From Toxonevra muliebris (taxonomy: Eukaryota; Arthropoda; Insecta; Diptera; Pallopteridae), in the NCBI GenBank assembly GCA_963691655.1, contig OY829327.1, positions 59,284,079-59,348,078 of the forward strand: a DNA stretch of 64,000 nt, in the 5' to 3' direction. The number at the start of each line of letters is the position of its first letter. Within the stretch, counting starts at the first letter, position 1. Shown piece by piece: positions 12,768 through 23,863 of this stretch. Under the pieces are notes generated by a model. It saw only the letters and a program-made list of their open reading frames with translations, made no database searches and was not told where the DNA came from. A program made the position numbers and the translations under genes.

Positions 12768-13286
12768 TTAACGCTCGTATCTTTTTTTCCGACCAAAAAC
12801 TGTATATTTCTTACAAAATTTTTTAAAAAACTGAAAATCGATTTCACAAAAACTGTATATTTCGCGGTATCAATTTTTTCAATGAAAATTAACAAGGAAA
12901 GCAATTTATCCATCATCTACATCGTTTTCGTTCTCCATTTTCATATCTTTTTCTGTAGTTGTATTGAATTTGTACTTTGAAGAAATTTGACGAAGCGATT
13001 CCGGCTTTGCTATGAGATATTTTTGGAAATCAGCGCATGGATATTTCAAGTTACATTTGACGACAAGAATCGCCTTCAAAGTTTCCACTTCTTTCAAAAG
13101 TATACTCACAACGAGTTGCCATTGGTCTTTCAGATGTTTAGCATTGCGATTGATAAATTTTAATTTTGTAGCGCTAAAAATTTTATATTTATTTCGTAGT
13201 ATAAACGCGGTATTTTGGTAAAAAAAAAGCGGTATGCGGTTTTGGAGTTGAAAAACCGCGAAAAACTGTATAGATACGAGCGTTAA
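12768..13286 (-). mobile_element. 519-bp TIR element, family with 6-bp target duplication, copy 1
   Basis: The ends are exact inverted repeats TTAACGCTCGTATC / GATACGAGCGTTAA. They are flanked by a perfect 6-bp duplication CTATGG (12,762-12,767 and 13,287-13,292). The same element in the other orientation lies at 36,627-37,233, also with a 6-bp duplication (TTATAC). It carries the small conserved frame described next. Six-base duplications do not fit hAT (8), Tc1 (TA), piggyBac (TTAA) or Transib (5), so the superfamily is open. Confidence 0.75.
12906..13160 (-). CDS. Small conserved frame of the 6-bp-TSD element, possibly helix-turn-helix
   Basis: The frame runs to a stop at 12,906 and shares about 84 codons with the copy at 36,763-37,097. 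Most of the roughly 18 residue differences are scattered and many are conservative (K/R, D/E, L/V, V/I). The N-terminal part reads KFINRNAKHLKDQWQ, which recalls the third helix of Myb/SANT-like DNA-binding domains (NR..KxxRxxW), followed by an amphipathic helix with LLKEVETLKAIL. The C-terminus is acidic (MENENDVDDG). The element is too short to hold a transposase, so this may be the leftover of a DNA-binding accessory protein. Function is unknown; the Myb resemblance is weak and visual. No convincing ATG lies at the start of the conserved block, and the frame is open further upstream. Confidence 0.35.
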   Translation of the reverse strand, partial: KFINRNAKHLKDQWQLVVSILLKEVETLKAILVVKCNLKYPCADFQKYLIAKPESLRQISSKYKFNTTTEKDMKMENENDVDDG

Positions 13287-13448
13287 CTATGGTGCATAAT
13301 TAAAGTCGCATCTATGCTTCAACACATTTACTAGTTCTAAGAGATTATTGAATAAATTCATAAAATTTTTATGAAAGAGAACTAAAAATATGTTAACCAT
13401 GCTACATATTATATAAAATTGTAACTTTATTTTGTATATCCACCAGTG

Positions 13449-14367
13449 CACTATGGTCCAAAAACAATTTTTTTTTTTGTGCATAAAGTCGTAGAAAAGA
13501 GATATTTGTCTGAAACTTTACACACATACTTCTGGCACCATATTCATAATAAAATACAAAAATGGGCAAAATCGGAGAAGTTCCACGGCCTTTTCCAATA
13601 TACTGCTAATCTCGAAATGCATAGATCTTGTGAAGTATCATAGATAGAAAGCTAAAATTGGGGTAGATATATTTACTCAACAAATTTAACTATAGCGAAA
13701 ACAGAGAAAATCGGTCAACTTTCACGCCTACTCTTCATACATAGTAAATTTCGATATGCATATGTATATGTAAGCAGATATCTACTAATTTCGCAGATAT
13801 AAATCTGAAATTGAGTATGCAACCTAACAGCAGGTTCTAGGGGCGGTATTTCAATTACGAATATCTTTAAATCGGGCAAAAACGGGCAAAAGATTTTAAT
13901 AACACATTATTCTGAATACTTTTGTTAATAACTTGTCACTTGTAACTTTTTGCAAGCGCTTGCACTAAAAAAGTTATATTCCATAAAACTCAAACACAAT
14001 TGTTGGATTTTATAAACATGAAGAAAACATTGCACAATCAGACAATAACACACAATTATGAAAAAAGTAGTAGTAACCATTTATTAACACGCCTAAACTA
14101 ATATTTTCCGTATTCACATTTTATCTCGGTTTTAAATTTAAAAAAAAAAATATTTAAGTTTAAAGACAATCAATGTTTTTCCCAAAATTTTTGTCAAGTC
14201 AACTGACTTTGATCTCGTGCCAAAAATAAAGTGATGTCCATAAAATTAAATTCAATATATTTTTTTCTATCTTGGATATCCAGATTCAAAAAATCGATTC
14301 AGTTTTAAAATACAAAACCATTAAAAATTTGACTTTATGCCAAAAAATCGGCTTTTGGACCATAATG
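13449..14367. mobile_element. 919-bp Transib-like non-autonomous element
   Basis: The left end is CACTATGGTCCAAAA; the right end in reverse complement is CATTATGGTCCAAAA. Similarity continues about 40 bp into ATTTTTT..CATAAAGTC. A perfect 5-bp duplication CAGTG flanks it (13,444-13,448 and 14,368-14,372). CACWATGG-type ends, resembling the recombination-signal heptamer, with 5-bp target duplications are the hallmark of Transib transposons, relatives of the RAG1 core. No transposase frame is visible inside. Confidence 0.6.
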
Positions 14368-14395
14368 CAGTGGCGGATCCAGGGGGAGGGGCTAT
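14368..14395 (+). repeat. Tc1-like terminal sequence CAGTGGCGGATCCAG
   Basis: The same terminus starts the Tc1 relic at 35,014. Here only one end is seen. Its first five bases are also the target duplication of the Transib-like element, so that element apparently landed at the very tip of this terminus. Confidence 0.5.
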
Positions 14396-14940
14396 AGGAT
14401 GCAGATTACAGTGCAACAGGTTATTAAATACACTCGGACTACATTAAATCTACAATTTCAACGCCAGTTTATAAATGCCTTACTTTTAGAAAGCTTGATA
14501 ATGGTCAAGTTTTTGGGTTGAATTTTGTACTGAATTTTAGTCTGATATTGGTTTAACTTTTCCGCCTTTGTACGTTTTTGATCTGAATTCTGGTTTGATT
14601 GTATGCCGGAAAATTGTTTTGTTTGTCGATATTCTTCCAAAAGAAATCTAGGTGGACGTAGCTTAATGATTTATTATACAGATTTATAAATACAGAATTA
14701 CAAACAAATTTAAATTAGAGTTCTCATAACTTGGATATTTTACCATTCGATAATGACTTGAAATTGATCTATACGATCTATAAGGCTGCAATAGCATATA
14801 TACATGAACAAAAACATTGCTAATAGTTATCCTTTGAATGAGAGCAGCGCACAAAGAAGATAAAGGAGCCAATTTAAAGCTTCCCGGACAATTCTTTTCA
14901 GAATCTATAGAGGAACTAGCGGTGCCATATTGACAGATTT
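14396..14940. other. Non-coding spacer
   Basis: Apart from the presumed inner side of the preceding Tc1-like end, nothing is recognised. Confidence 0.35.
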
Positions 14941-14949
14941 ATCTGTAAA

Positions 14950-16255
14950 TTACAGTTTTTTCGGTTGGCTTGCAGTCTTACAGATTTCCCTCAAATAAGT
15001 CATGTATACGAAAAAAGTGGTCGACATTAACTTGTTATAAAAATTATATTTTCTAAACCAAAACAGAAATTCACACATCAATTGAAAGGTTATAATAATA
15101 ACTTTAAGAAAAATAAAAACTTTATGTATTTTGTTGGTGCGTATGCGAAAGATCGCAATTTTGACTTACCTCCAGCCATTAAACGTTGCACATCGCTTCG
15201 GGACATTTGAGATGACACAGTAGTCCACTTTTTCTGCAGCTGTTTCTCATTTTTAACCACTTACTTCGTTTTTAGCAGTTTTCTTTTCATTATAGCCCAA
15301 TAGTTTCTATCGGCCGAAGTTCTGGGCAATTTGGGGGATTGGCATCTTTTGGAACAATTTGTACCCCTTTCTCTTTATACCACGTCATTGCCGTTTTGCC
15401 GTAATGGCAAGTTGCTAAATCTGGCCAGAAGAGGACAGGGACCTTGTGAAGACGTACCATTGGCAGTAGGCGTTTTTGTAAGCACTCTTGTATGTAAATT
15501 TTTTGGTTGATGGTACCAGTAGTTGCAAAAACTGCACTCTTTATGCCGCATTGGCAAATTGCTTACCAAACCAAATATTTTTTCGCAAACTTTTCTTTAG
15601 CTTAAATTTAGGCGTTACATCACTTCTCTTTTTTGAAGAGTAAAATAGTTGACCAGGAAGCTGATTTAAGTCTGCTTTGACATACGTTTCGTCGTCCATG
15701 ATCATCCAAACAAAATTTCGTGCGCGAAGTTTTGCTCTTGAATTTTGTTTGTCATTCCGGTTCGGGGCTAGCCAAACTTTATACGTCTTAAGTCCTTTTA
15801 CTCTGCGTACTTTTTGAACATATCCGGGTGACATATGGAGTTTTTTAGCAACATCTCTGATGGAAAGGCCTGGATTTCTTTGAAGCAAGTTTTTCACTTT
15901 CTTTGCTTTTTCCTCCGAGATGAACGCCTTCTTTTGCCCACTTCCAGTTTTCCTTTCCTAGATTTTGCAATTTTTAAACTTTTGGAAATGTCTTTATGCG
16001 ACATACGTGGAAAATCTTGATTTTTGCACAGAATTATATCGCGCGTGCTCGATTTCGATGAACTCATTTTGCGTAGTGTAAAAAAATCAGATGCAGATAT
16101 GTAAAACGGAAAATTCTCTACGAATTAATAACAGTAACATTTGCTGTAACTGTCATATTTGAATTAATACAACATGTTTACTGCGACCAGTTTTTTTCGT
16201 ATATATACCTTATTACAGTTTAGATTCTGAAAATCGTAGTGATTTTTCCGGGTCA
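14950..16255 (-). mobile_element. Degenerate Tc1/mariner element
   Basis: Related sequences in inverted orientation bound the transposase relic. TATACGAAAAAAGTGGTCG at about 15,005 matches the reverse complement of 16,180-16,205, with weaker similarity further out. Exact termini and the TA duplication could not be fixed because the ends are eroded and a SINE-like sequence abuts the right side. Confidence 0.6.
15190..16066 (-). pseudogene. Tc1/mariner-family transposase, frameshifted
   Basis: This would be the cut-and-paste transposase of the surrounding element. Reading on the minus strand, an ATG near 16,066 starts MSSSKSSTRDIIL. After a frame change comes a basic helix-turn-helix region (LSIRDVAKKLHMSPGYVQKV, about 15,880-15,800). 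The catalytic triad is visible across frames. The first Asp is in MIMDDETYVKAD (about 15,690), the second in FWPDLATCHYG (about 15,420) and the Glu in CPELRPIET (about 15,315). At least three frameshifts or small deletions separate these blocks, for example just before MDDE, near 15,560 and after the final Glu. The motifs leave little doubt about superfamily; the exact lineage is not assigned. Confidence 0.82.
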
Positions 16256-16261
16256 GGTATA

Positions 16262-16475
16262 AATAAAATTTTTTTTACACGGCACCACCTTTTGGCTAGC
16301 AATGGCAAACCTCCAAGAGTAAAAAAATGCCTATGAAAAGCTTTTCGCTTCGCCGTTCGGATTCGGCATAAAACTGTAGGTCCCTACCATTCGTGTATAA
16401 ATATAACTTACACAACATGAATGGGTGCGAAAAGCTCCGCCTTGGTCCTCCAGGGGCTGCTGTGCCATAATAGTA
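16262..16475 (+). repeat. SINE body fragment
   Basis: The segment with CGCCGTTCGGATTCGGC and AAACTGTAGGTCC matches the 3' body of the tRNA-derived SINE at 28,746-29,060 (which has CGCCGTTCGGAATCGGC and AAACTGTAAGTCC). The tRNA-like head is missing. It lies directly beside the Tc1/mariner relic. Confidence 0.55.
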
Positions 16476-17455
16476 GTAGTAATTTTTTCAAACACAATAA
16501 ATTTTACAAATTTTAATCACCGGCTCTTTTTTTCCTTCTATAAACATAAATGTAGGAAGGACATGAATATTACTAAAAAATGATAAAAAGAGATTTCGTT
16601 TCCAATTTAATTAAAGTTTTATGATAGTTAAGTTTGTGCTTGAAATTTTTGAATGAATAAAGCGAACGGAATTTTTTTGGATGCTTTAGCTTTAGCCATT
16701 CAAAACTTTATACACTTCATCACATTCACTGTTAATTTTGAGATTATCTTTAATGTAATTAATTAGCTTTGAAATTTTAGAAACACTCCACACCCTCTTA
16801 TCAGCGTAAGTATAAAGGTGACACCAAAGTGGGCGTACACGCTGTCAGTCGCCAAAGCAAGCATGTGTCTTCTTCAACGCTTTAGGTGTATCGATGACAC
16901 TGACGCAGACGAATTCAATCTTATTAATTTACTTTTTATGCTCTGTGCTAAAATTATATCCACATCTACTCAAACCTCAGAATGAATATGTGATTATTAG
17001 GCAAATGTTTACACAAAATCTGACACTTGTAAACGATGTATATGTACAACAGGTTGAATTGGTGTTTGAATTGATGAATTGCTTTAAATAGACAATGTCT
17101 GGTATTGTTTTTCATGAATCAAAAATATACTTAGTTTTAGTGGTATTATGCTTAATGGATTTTTACCGGCATCAGACATGGTGGCATATAGTGGCGGGTA
17201 CAAAATAATTTTTCCTAGCCAATTTTTCCAAAAATAACAAAATGTCTATTTTGCAATGTAAAGTAAATTACTAATTTAGAAATACTTTTAAAGACACATT
17301 TGTTCTCTGCGCATAAAAAGTTGAAACATTTTTGGAATTTGGATTTATTTTTACTAAAACTAATAACGTATTGCCTTTTTAGTGCAAGAAAAGACCATAA
17401 AATGTTACCCTGTCAGAATCAGCTGATTTGCAAGACAACATTCTCACCCCGTCAT
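16476..17455. other. Non-coding DNA; its right part belongs to an older repeat
   Basis: No gene is seen in 16,476-17,290. From about 17,370 the sequence (AGTGCAAGAAAAGACC..CAACATTCTCACCCC) matches the reverse complement of 56,840-57,060. That older repeat family is interrupted here by the TTAA-flanked MITE. Confidence 0.5.
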
Positions 17456-18203
17456 TTAAGGGGTTATATACGTTTTGGTATGGGAAACTTAGGGCATATT
17501 TGTGATTTTTTTTTGGACTATTTGAAATAATTTATTTGAAACTAGCATAACAGGTATATATAGTACATATTCTTACGAAAAAAAAGAGTGATCGGATATG
17601 AAAAAATATTGAAAATTGTAGAAGTTGTAGCTCTTGTCCTGATGCGCGTTTTTTCTGCAGAGTCTGGCGGTGACCACGATTGAATGCCAACAACTCAACT
17701 GTAATCAAAAAGACAAAAAATTTACAGATGTGTACTACAGCGCCGAGTACTTGAACGAAAAATTTTGAAAAAAAAAACATTTTTCTCATACGGAAACCAT
17801 GATGCAAAAAAAAAAGTCGATTTTTTGATTCTCGAAAATGTATTTAAAAAAAATTATTACTTAAGACAAATACTGCGCATGAAAAAATGATCGTTCAAGT
17901 ACTCCGTATTGTAACTAGGAAAAAAATTAAATGAATTGGTCAAGTAGTTTTTGAGATATCGCGGTGTTTTGCGATGTCAAAGGCATTTTTCAAAAAACAT
18001 TATTCAGAGAAAATCACGTTTAAAGTTTTGAGTGCACTTTATTCATGAACAGTAGCACGCTACAAATCGAGTTGCTACTTACTATCTACTGCTCGGATTC
18101 ACCTGAAATTTTTTACATAAATTCTTAAAAGTATGCTTGTTCGAAATAAGTCATACAAATTTTTTCGATTTTTTGACTCATGAAAACGTATATAACCCCT
18201 TAA
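17456..18203. mobile_element. TTAA-flanked MITE, about 745 bp
   Basis: GGGGTTATATACGTTTT after TTAA (17,456-17,459) is mirrored by AAAACGTATATAACCCC before TTAA (18,200-18,203). The flanks rejoin to match an uninterrupted relative at 56,840-56,910 on the opposite strand, so the insertion and its TTAA target are supported by an empty site. Inner sequence is non-coding. Confidence 0.75.
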
Positions 18204-19889
18204 TTAAGTGCAAAAGTGTTACATTTTTTCATGCTCAGAAAGCAACATTTTTTTTTAAATAACACAATACCCTCTGAAAAGGCTGGTTCTTTTTCGAAAA
18301 AAAACACACGGTGCAGAAACAATGCAACATCATATCTAGAAAAGAAAACGCTATAAGTTTACAGATTTTTGTTGTTCAGTAAATTTCTGAACACTAAAAT
18401 TAGTAAATTTCTGAACATATAAAAAATCTGAACTACCATGTTGTCTTTTAGTTTATTGTACTTAAGTAATCTGTTAGAAGTAGAAAAACTTTAGGCTCAC
18501 GTATAAAAAAGTTAGACGTAAACTTTTAAAACGCCGAGAACCGCATAATTTTCCCCCCCAAGTTCCCAGTATATATTCTTAGTCCGTCTTAAAACCGTGG
18601 TATATTAAATTTGTTTTATTTAAATAATTTAAAAAGGATGAAAAAGTGATAAGAAAGTACAAGTTTTCTTTACTTGGAACACATTACACGTTTTTATATC
18701 GAAAGCAGTTTTGTTACGCGGTTTATTTTTTGCACGGCTTTTTTTTCAGGTACACGGTGTAAAAAAAGAATCAAGTGTTCACTGTTGCGACCTTATCCTT
18801 TTGACACTTTATAATTTTGAAAAACAATTAAAGACATAAACTCAACTATATAAAAATGAACCACTAGACTTTATTTTCATAATCTATAAAAACCAAAACC
18901 AAAAAACGGTATTTTATAACATTTGAAGATTACATAAAAAATCTATGTAACAAGTCTAATTACTTGGCTCTACGTTTAGTATTTTGGGAGTCATGGTGCT
19001 GTACCTGGTGATAAGTATTTTTCCTAAGGAATTTTCTTATGTTTGGAACAATTTTCTGTATATGTATGTATTTTAAAACTTCAATATCTTAAAATTCCGT
19101 TTCCTTGTCCCTTATAGTTTTATTATAAACAAGAATGCTGAAAATTACAAATAATTATACTGGGGATAAAAAATATAAGGCTATAAAACCGTTGTTTATC
19201 TCAACTCAAAGTTTAGGATTGCACTTTACTGTAGAGTACCCGATGTTATATATAATAGTAATTTATCTTTCAAAGTACAATTTCGTGCGGGATCTGACCA
19301 TCATATATGCACATCTTATAATTTTATTTAATTTTGGATCAATTCCAAATCTGAATAAAAAGTGTAGAGGATATAAAACTCATGAATAAGTGGTTAGCAG
19401 GCACAGAAAAATCATATGATATTCGATATCAGCACGAAATGTTATTGCAATTTATTTATTTTATTCAAAATTGATTTCGAGTCTACTTTTTTTCACTGGT
19501 GTTATTGTTATGGATATTCCATAACAGTCCAAACTAAAGAATTAATTCGAAAATTTTATACGACTTTAAGTATTCTCTTATTATATCGGATGTGGCAATA
19601 GAAGTTTACTTAAAGTAGCACCATTTAAATCCTATTCTTCTTTAGACAGTAAAAAAAGGAAAACCAATCTTTAAAATTTGTTGAATGCTTCCGAGTCTGA
19701 TTTAAAAAAAAAAAACTTTTTTTTTAATGATGGCATAAAACATTATGAGAAACATTACGATTGTGATAGGCAATGTATAGAAATGGATCGTGTAAAATGG
19801 AAAAGATAAAACTGAAAATCAGCCCACAGCTCCAACAAAAATGCGTAAAATTCAAAATAAATTGAGCGATAAAAGCATTTGCCACATAC
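18204..19889. other. Repeat remainder and non-coding AT-rich DNA
   Basis: 18,204-18,350 continues the repeat interrupted by the MITE. 18,360-18,575 matches 6,540-6,840. The stretch 18,600-19,889 holds nothing recognisable. Confidence 0.4.
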
Positions 19890-19985
19890 TTAACCCTATT
19901 CATCCCACGTTATTTTATAACGTAAAATCCCACGTAGTGACTTAGAGTCACTATATAGAATTAACTCGGCTATTCTCATTTCATT
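19890..19985 (+). repeat. piggyBac-like terminus
   Basis: TTAACCCTATTCATCCCACG starts at 19,890 and is followed by GTGACTTAGAGTCAC. A related GTCAC-containing motif recurs near 20,140 and a weaker one near 20,240. TTAACCC plus subterminal GTCAC repeats fits piggyBac-type elements. No opposite end was found. Confidence 0.45.
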
Positions 19986-21140
19986 CAATTTTTTTCAAAA
20001 TTTTTTTAAAATCTAATAAATTAACAACAAGAATAATGTAATTTGGAAAAATATAGGTATAACCTCTATTTACTTTGAACGCAAGTATTACGGATTTGAT
20101 TTATGGTACAGTACCTATTACAATATACAAATGTATATAATGACTCACAGTCACATAAAGAATAAACAAGAATAAAACAAGAGAAAAAATTATATTTGCG
20201 GCTTATATAAAAATCTTACATTAATGGATGCACTGAAGAGAACAATGACTCGTGTGTGACATCGTCTTGGCTAAAATGTCTTTAATACATCTTGCACAAC
20301 ATATATTGAGCTCATTGTGAGGTCAGAGAATGACTATATCCTATTTGAATGAATGACAGCTAAACTTTAAAATAATAGTTTTTAAATACAAGTGAAATAG
20401 GTGAAATCGGTTAAAAATTAAAAAAAAAATGGTTGAAGTTTGTAAACAACACTTCTACTACATTGAACAAAATATTTAAATTTTTTTCAAGAATCCTAAA
20501 ATGTTTGGAGAGGCTGCACCTCCATAATTTGTGCGTACCCTCCGTCCCCTCTTGGATTCGCGACGGCTGTAATACATACATTTTAATCACACTTTTCGCT
20601 GTTTTGAGTAAAAACAGAAGCTTAACGAAAATCAACTTTTACTCAGTTTAATTCTAAAAATCACTTTCACTTACTTAATTTAATTCTATAAAATCAAAAT
20701 TGTATTGCTCCATAGAGTGAGCACTCAACATGTAGTATCTCTTATCAAATAACCGACGGGATATTTAGAATTTAATTTTTAACCTTTGTTTTTAAAAGAG
20801 TCATTCAAGGTATAGAAAAATGTAAGTATTTCAATTTTGAAAGGTATTTTTGTGATTTTTCTGAGTTCTGAAATTATTTAAGCGCCAATTTTGAATCAGT
20901 ATAATTCCATTCAAAATTTAATAAATCTGAGAATTGAATTGGTATGCAATGATATAAAGATACTTACGTATTTGAAATTGAAATTACTGCTGCTGAAGAT
21001 TCTGCATGCAAATACGGACATTGCGAGTGTAATAAGTAAAATAGATATTACACACTTGAGCTGGCAGTAACTGATGCATTCGCCGATTTATTCGCTTGGA
21101 ATGACATAAAACTGACACTTTCACAAGCTCATCTCAATTA
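19986..21140. other. Non-coding AT-rich DNA
   Basis: Probably includes the inside of the piggyBac-like element to its left. No transposase frame is visible. An isolated GC-richer patch at 20,500-20,580 is unassigned. Confidence 0.35.
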
Positions 21141-22260
21141 TACACTCAAATTCACTCAGGGACATCGACGACGACGACAATGACTATGATGGAGACGACG
21201 TTTGGGAGCGGGTGCAAGTTGTGCGAATTGGATTCGGTCTCAAAGTGATAGATACGCCACAAAACGATATGGCTTGTCCATGCAGAAACTTAGGCACGGA
21301 CAGACGACCGACAAACATTAAAATTACCACAAAGAACTACTACACAAAGACGAAACACTCGAAGGGTGTATGGTAGGGTCGAGAAGAGAAGGAGGGGCAG
21401 GGTAGTTAATTCCAGTATATAGTAGTTGTAGGGTGGTCTTGAAGATCGTTATTGTACGTGGCGCTGACACTGACGCTCTGACACTGGTATGAGGTATGAT
21501 TCGCGTTAAGGTCGTACACCCGCGTTGGACGGAATATGTGTAACGCACTTGTTGTTGTTGTTTTTTGTTTTTATTATGCTTGCATTCTGTTTTGCTCTGA
21601 AAATGGTCAATTTACACACAGTCGCAAGCAATCGCGGATACTGGCACTTAAGGCTATAATTGAATTCGTTTAACGATGCGAGTCGCACTGATGCAATAAC
21701 AACAATTTACAGCATTTTCAACACTTTAAGTGATTATTTAAAATTTTTCAATTTCACTCGAACAGAACGTGCGTCTACCACGAACGAAAGCTTAAGAACG
21801 ACTAAAAATTGTACGGATGCGATTCGAGGATAGGAGTTCGTTCGTTTCGCACTTACGATAAAATGACGGCATATGGCGAATATGTACATGCAATCGAGCT
21901 GGAATCGAATACCAGCCCAATTCGGAAGTGAGAACCGTACCAGCAACTACTACGACTACCGGTCGCCATCGACATTCGTCCTTGCCACTGAGAGCGTACA
22001 TCAAATACACAGTTATGTTTCCTTTGGCATATACCCACACACACACACATAATAATTCATATTCCAAAACTAACAAACGAGAGAAAACAACAACACTCTT
22101 TCCGGTTTCATTTTTAGACGTTTCGTGTGGAACACATCTCAAGAGAGATACTTGCGTACATGAAGCGAGTTAGAACAGCGCAGAGAGCGAGAGAGCCATT
22201 GAGAGAACCAAATACACAGTTATATTTCCTATGTCATATACACTCTCTGTATACAAAATG
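21141..22260 (-). promoter_or_regulatory. Possible promoter and 5' exon zone of a minus-strand gene
   Basis: This kilobase is GC-richer and less repetitive than its surroundings. On the minus strand it begins with a GAGA-type block, CTCTCTCGCTCTCTGC (near 22,180). It continues with CAACAACAACAAG leader-like sequence (near 21,550) and several initiator-like TCAGT motifs (near 21,690 and 21,070), plus a GTAAGT that could be a splice donor (near 21,857). These are typical of fly 5' leaders, but no long coding frame confirms it. Confidence 0.3.
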
Positions 22261-23046
22261 TTTGTACACAGAGAATCAGCTGTTTGAAATTCAAAATCAA
22301 ATATATACGTACATATATGTGGGAGTATTTTAGGGTAAACCAGCATACATTACACGGTTTTGTTTTTTTCATTTATTTAGGTATCTTTAGGAATCGTTCT
22401 TTTATAGATTTAAGAAACTAACAATATTTATTCAAAGCTTAAGACTAAAAAGCATCAACATTACTTAATGTTACGAATAAAAAAAACATATATTTACTTT
22501 TCAGGAGATATAGAGGCGAGAATGACTGGTTACGAATTACATACTATAAATCCCTGGCTGGGTCACAGAACCATAAATATGGTAAATTGTTATTGAGAAT
22601 ACATAATTTTATGGTTGAAACTTTTAAAAATTGCATTTTGATCGAAACCCAAAAGCGATGGCAATCACGACACGAAACAGTTTGATAGTAACTATTGCTC
22701 ACACTGTTGCTCATTCATTTAATTGTCATGCGCGGATTTAAATACAATACAGATTTCAATTCCACACATTCTCACACAAATTAAAAACCTAACATTGCAG
22801 TTATTTTTTTATTAGTTGTAAACATTAAAGTTAGTGACGTCACCTGCAGAGTTGTCTGCCCGAAAATTTGCTTTTTTTCGACATGCAGGTTTAATCAACT
22901 TGAAATAATTATGATCTTATTATGTAAAATATGTAATTGTTGCAAAGAATTGCGCAAATTAGCGTCGAAGCTTTAGATGAACTACCGACAGGCTTAAAAT
23001 CCAATAAAGTTAGATAATGTTTGACCGAAACTGACATTACCTTTGC
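22261..23046. other. Non-coding DNA, nothing recognised
   Basis: No terminal repeats or coding frames are supported here. Confidence 0.35.
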
Positions 23047-23112
23047 TTAACCCGGCGTCAATGAATATAATTTTTTTTACACCGTCAATGAACTGGGTGC
23101 ATGACACCCGAG
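23047..23112 (+). repeat. piggyBac-like terminus
   Basis: TTAACCCGGCGTCAATGAA starts at 23,047, followed by an ACACCGTCAATGAAC repeat and the palindromic GGGTGCATGACACCC. The arrangement fits the end of a piggyBac-type element. No partner end or transposase is visible. Confidence 0.45.
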
Positions 23113-23177
23113 AAACAATAAATCCTTAAAATAAAACTAGATTTTTCTTAAAAAAAATTTACCTAACATCACTGTAC

Positions 23178-23265
23178 AGTAGAGGTGGAAAACTATCGAT
23201 TGATTCGACTATCGATAGCTTGCGATACTATCAAGGGGTACTATCGATAGTATCGAACTTTTATA
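23178..23265 (+). repeat. hAT-like terminus rich in TATCGATA
   Basis: TAGAGGTGGAAAACTATCGA followed by several CTATCGATAG units resembles hAT MITE ends, whose subterminal zone repeats such motifs. ACTCGATACTTTTC repeats at 23,350-23,465 may belong to the same element. TATCGATA is also the DREF site in flies, so a regulatory reading is possible but less likely here. Confidence 0.35.
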
Positions 23266-23788
23266 AAAAAATTAAAATTTTGAGGTTTTTTCTAAAATAA
23301 ATCCCATGCATAATTTGTGGCTAGTGATGATTCGATACAAGTAAAAACAAGTAAAAACTCGATACTTTTCACTCGATTCAAGTACTTTTTTTATTCGATG
23401 CTGTAACATAAGTATTTTACTTGGTATCGGAAAAAGGGTCAGTATCGGAAACTCGATACTTTTCGAAAATATTATTTTAAAAAACTGAAATATTGCTACA
23501 CAATATTTAAAATTGTGGATCATTTCACAATATTTTACAGCAATCAATAATATATTTCAAAATGCTACTGCAGAATTATTCAAAATATTTCAGTCTATAT
23601 TGCAATATTTCAAAGTATGACAATATTACAGTACAGTATTAAAGTTCTAGAAGATATTTCCGGTCATGCATGTAGAACATAATGTTTATTGAAACCTTTT
23701 CATTAAAATAAAATATTTTTAATCTGTTAATTAGTTTTCCTTCTATTATAAAACCATGATTTATCGTGAAAAAATCGTGTTGAGTAGT

Positions 23789-23863
23789 GTAAACTGTAGG
23801 CTCAACCATGTTGTATCACAATGGCCGTTCTGTCCTGAATGTTTTACTTGACAACCACTTTAA
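23789..23863 (+). repeat. SINE 3' fragment
   Basis: GTATCACAATGGCCGTTC and CTTGACAACCACTTT match the 3' part of the SINE at 28,746-29,060 (GTATCACAATGGGCCGTTC, CTCGACAGCCACTCC). Confidence 0.5.

Noticed and set aside
15541..15897. Intact small transposase gene
   Set aside because: It is one frame of a longer Tc1/mariner transposase broken by frameshifts.
23190..23250. DREF promoter element cluster (TATCGATA)
   Set aside because: The motif cluster sits beside a hAT-like terminus with no sign of a gene; transposon subterminal repeats explain it better.
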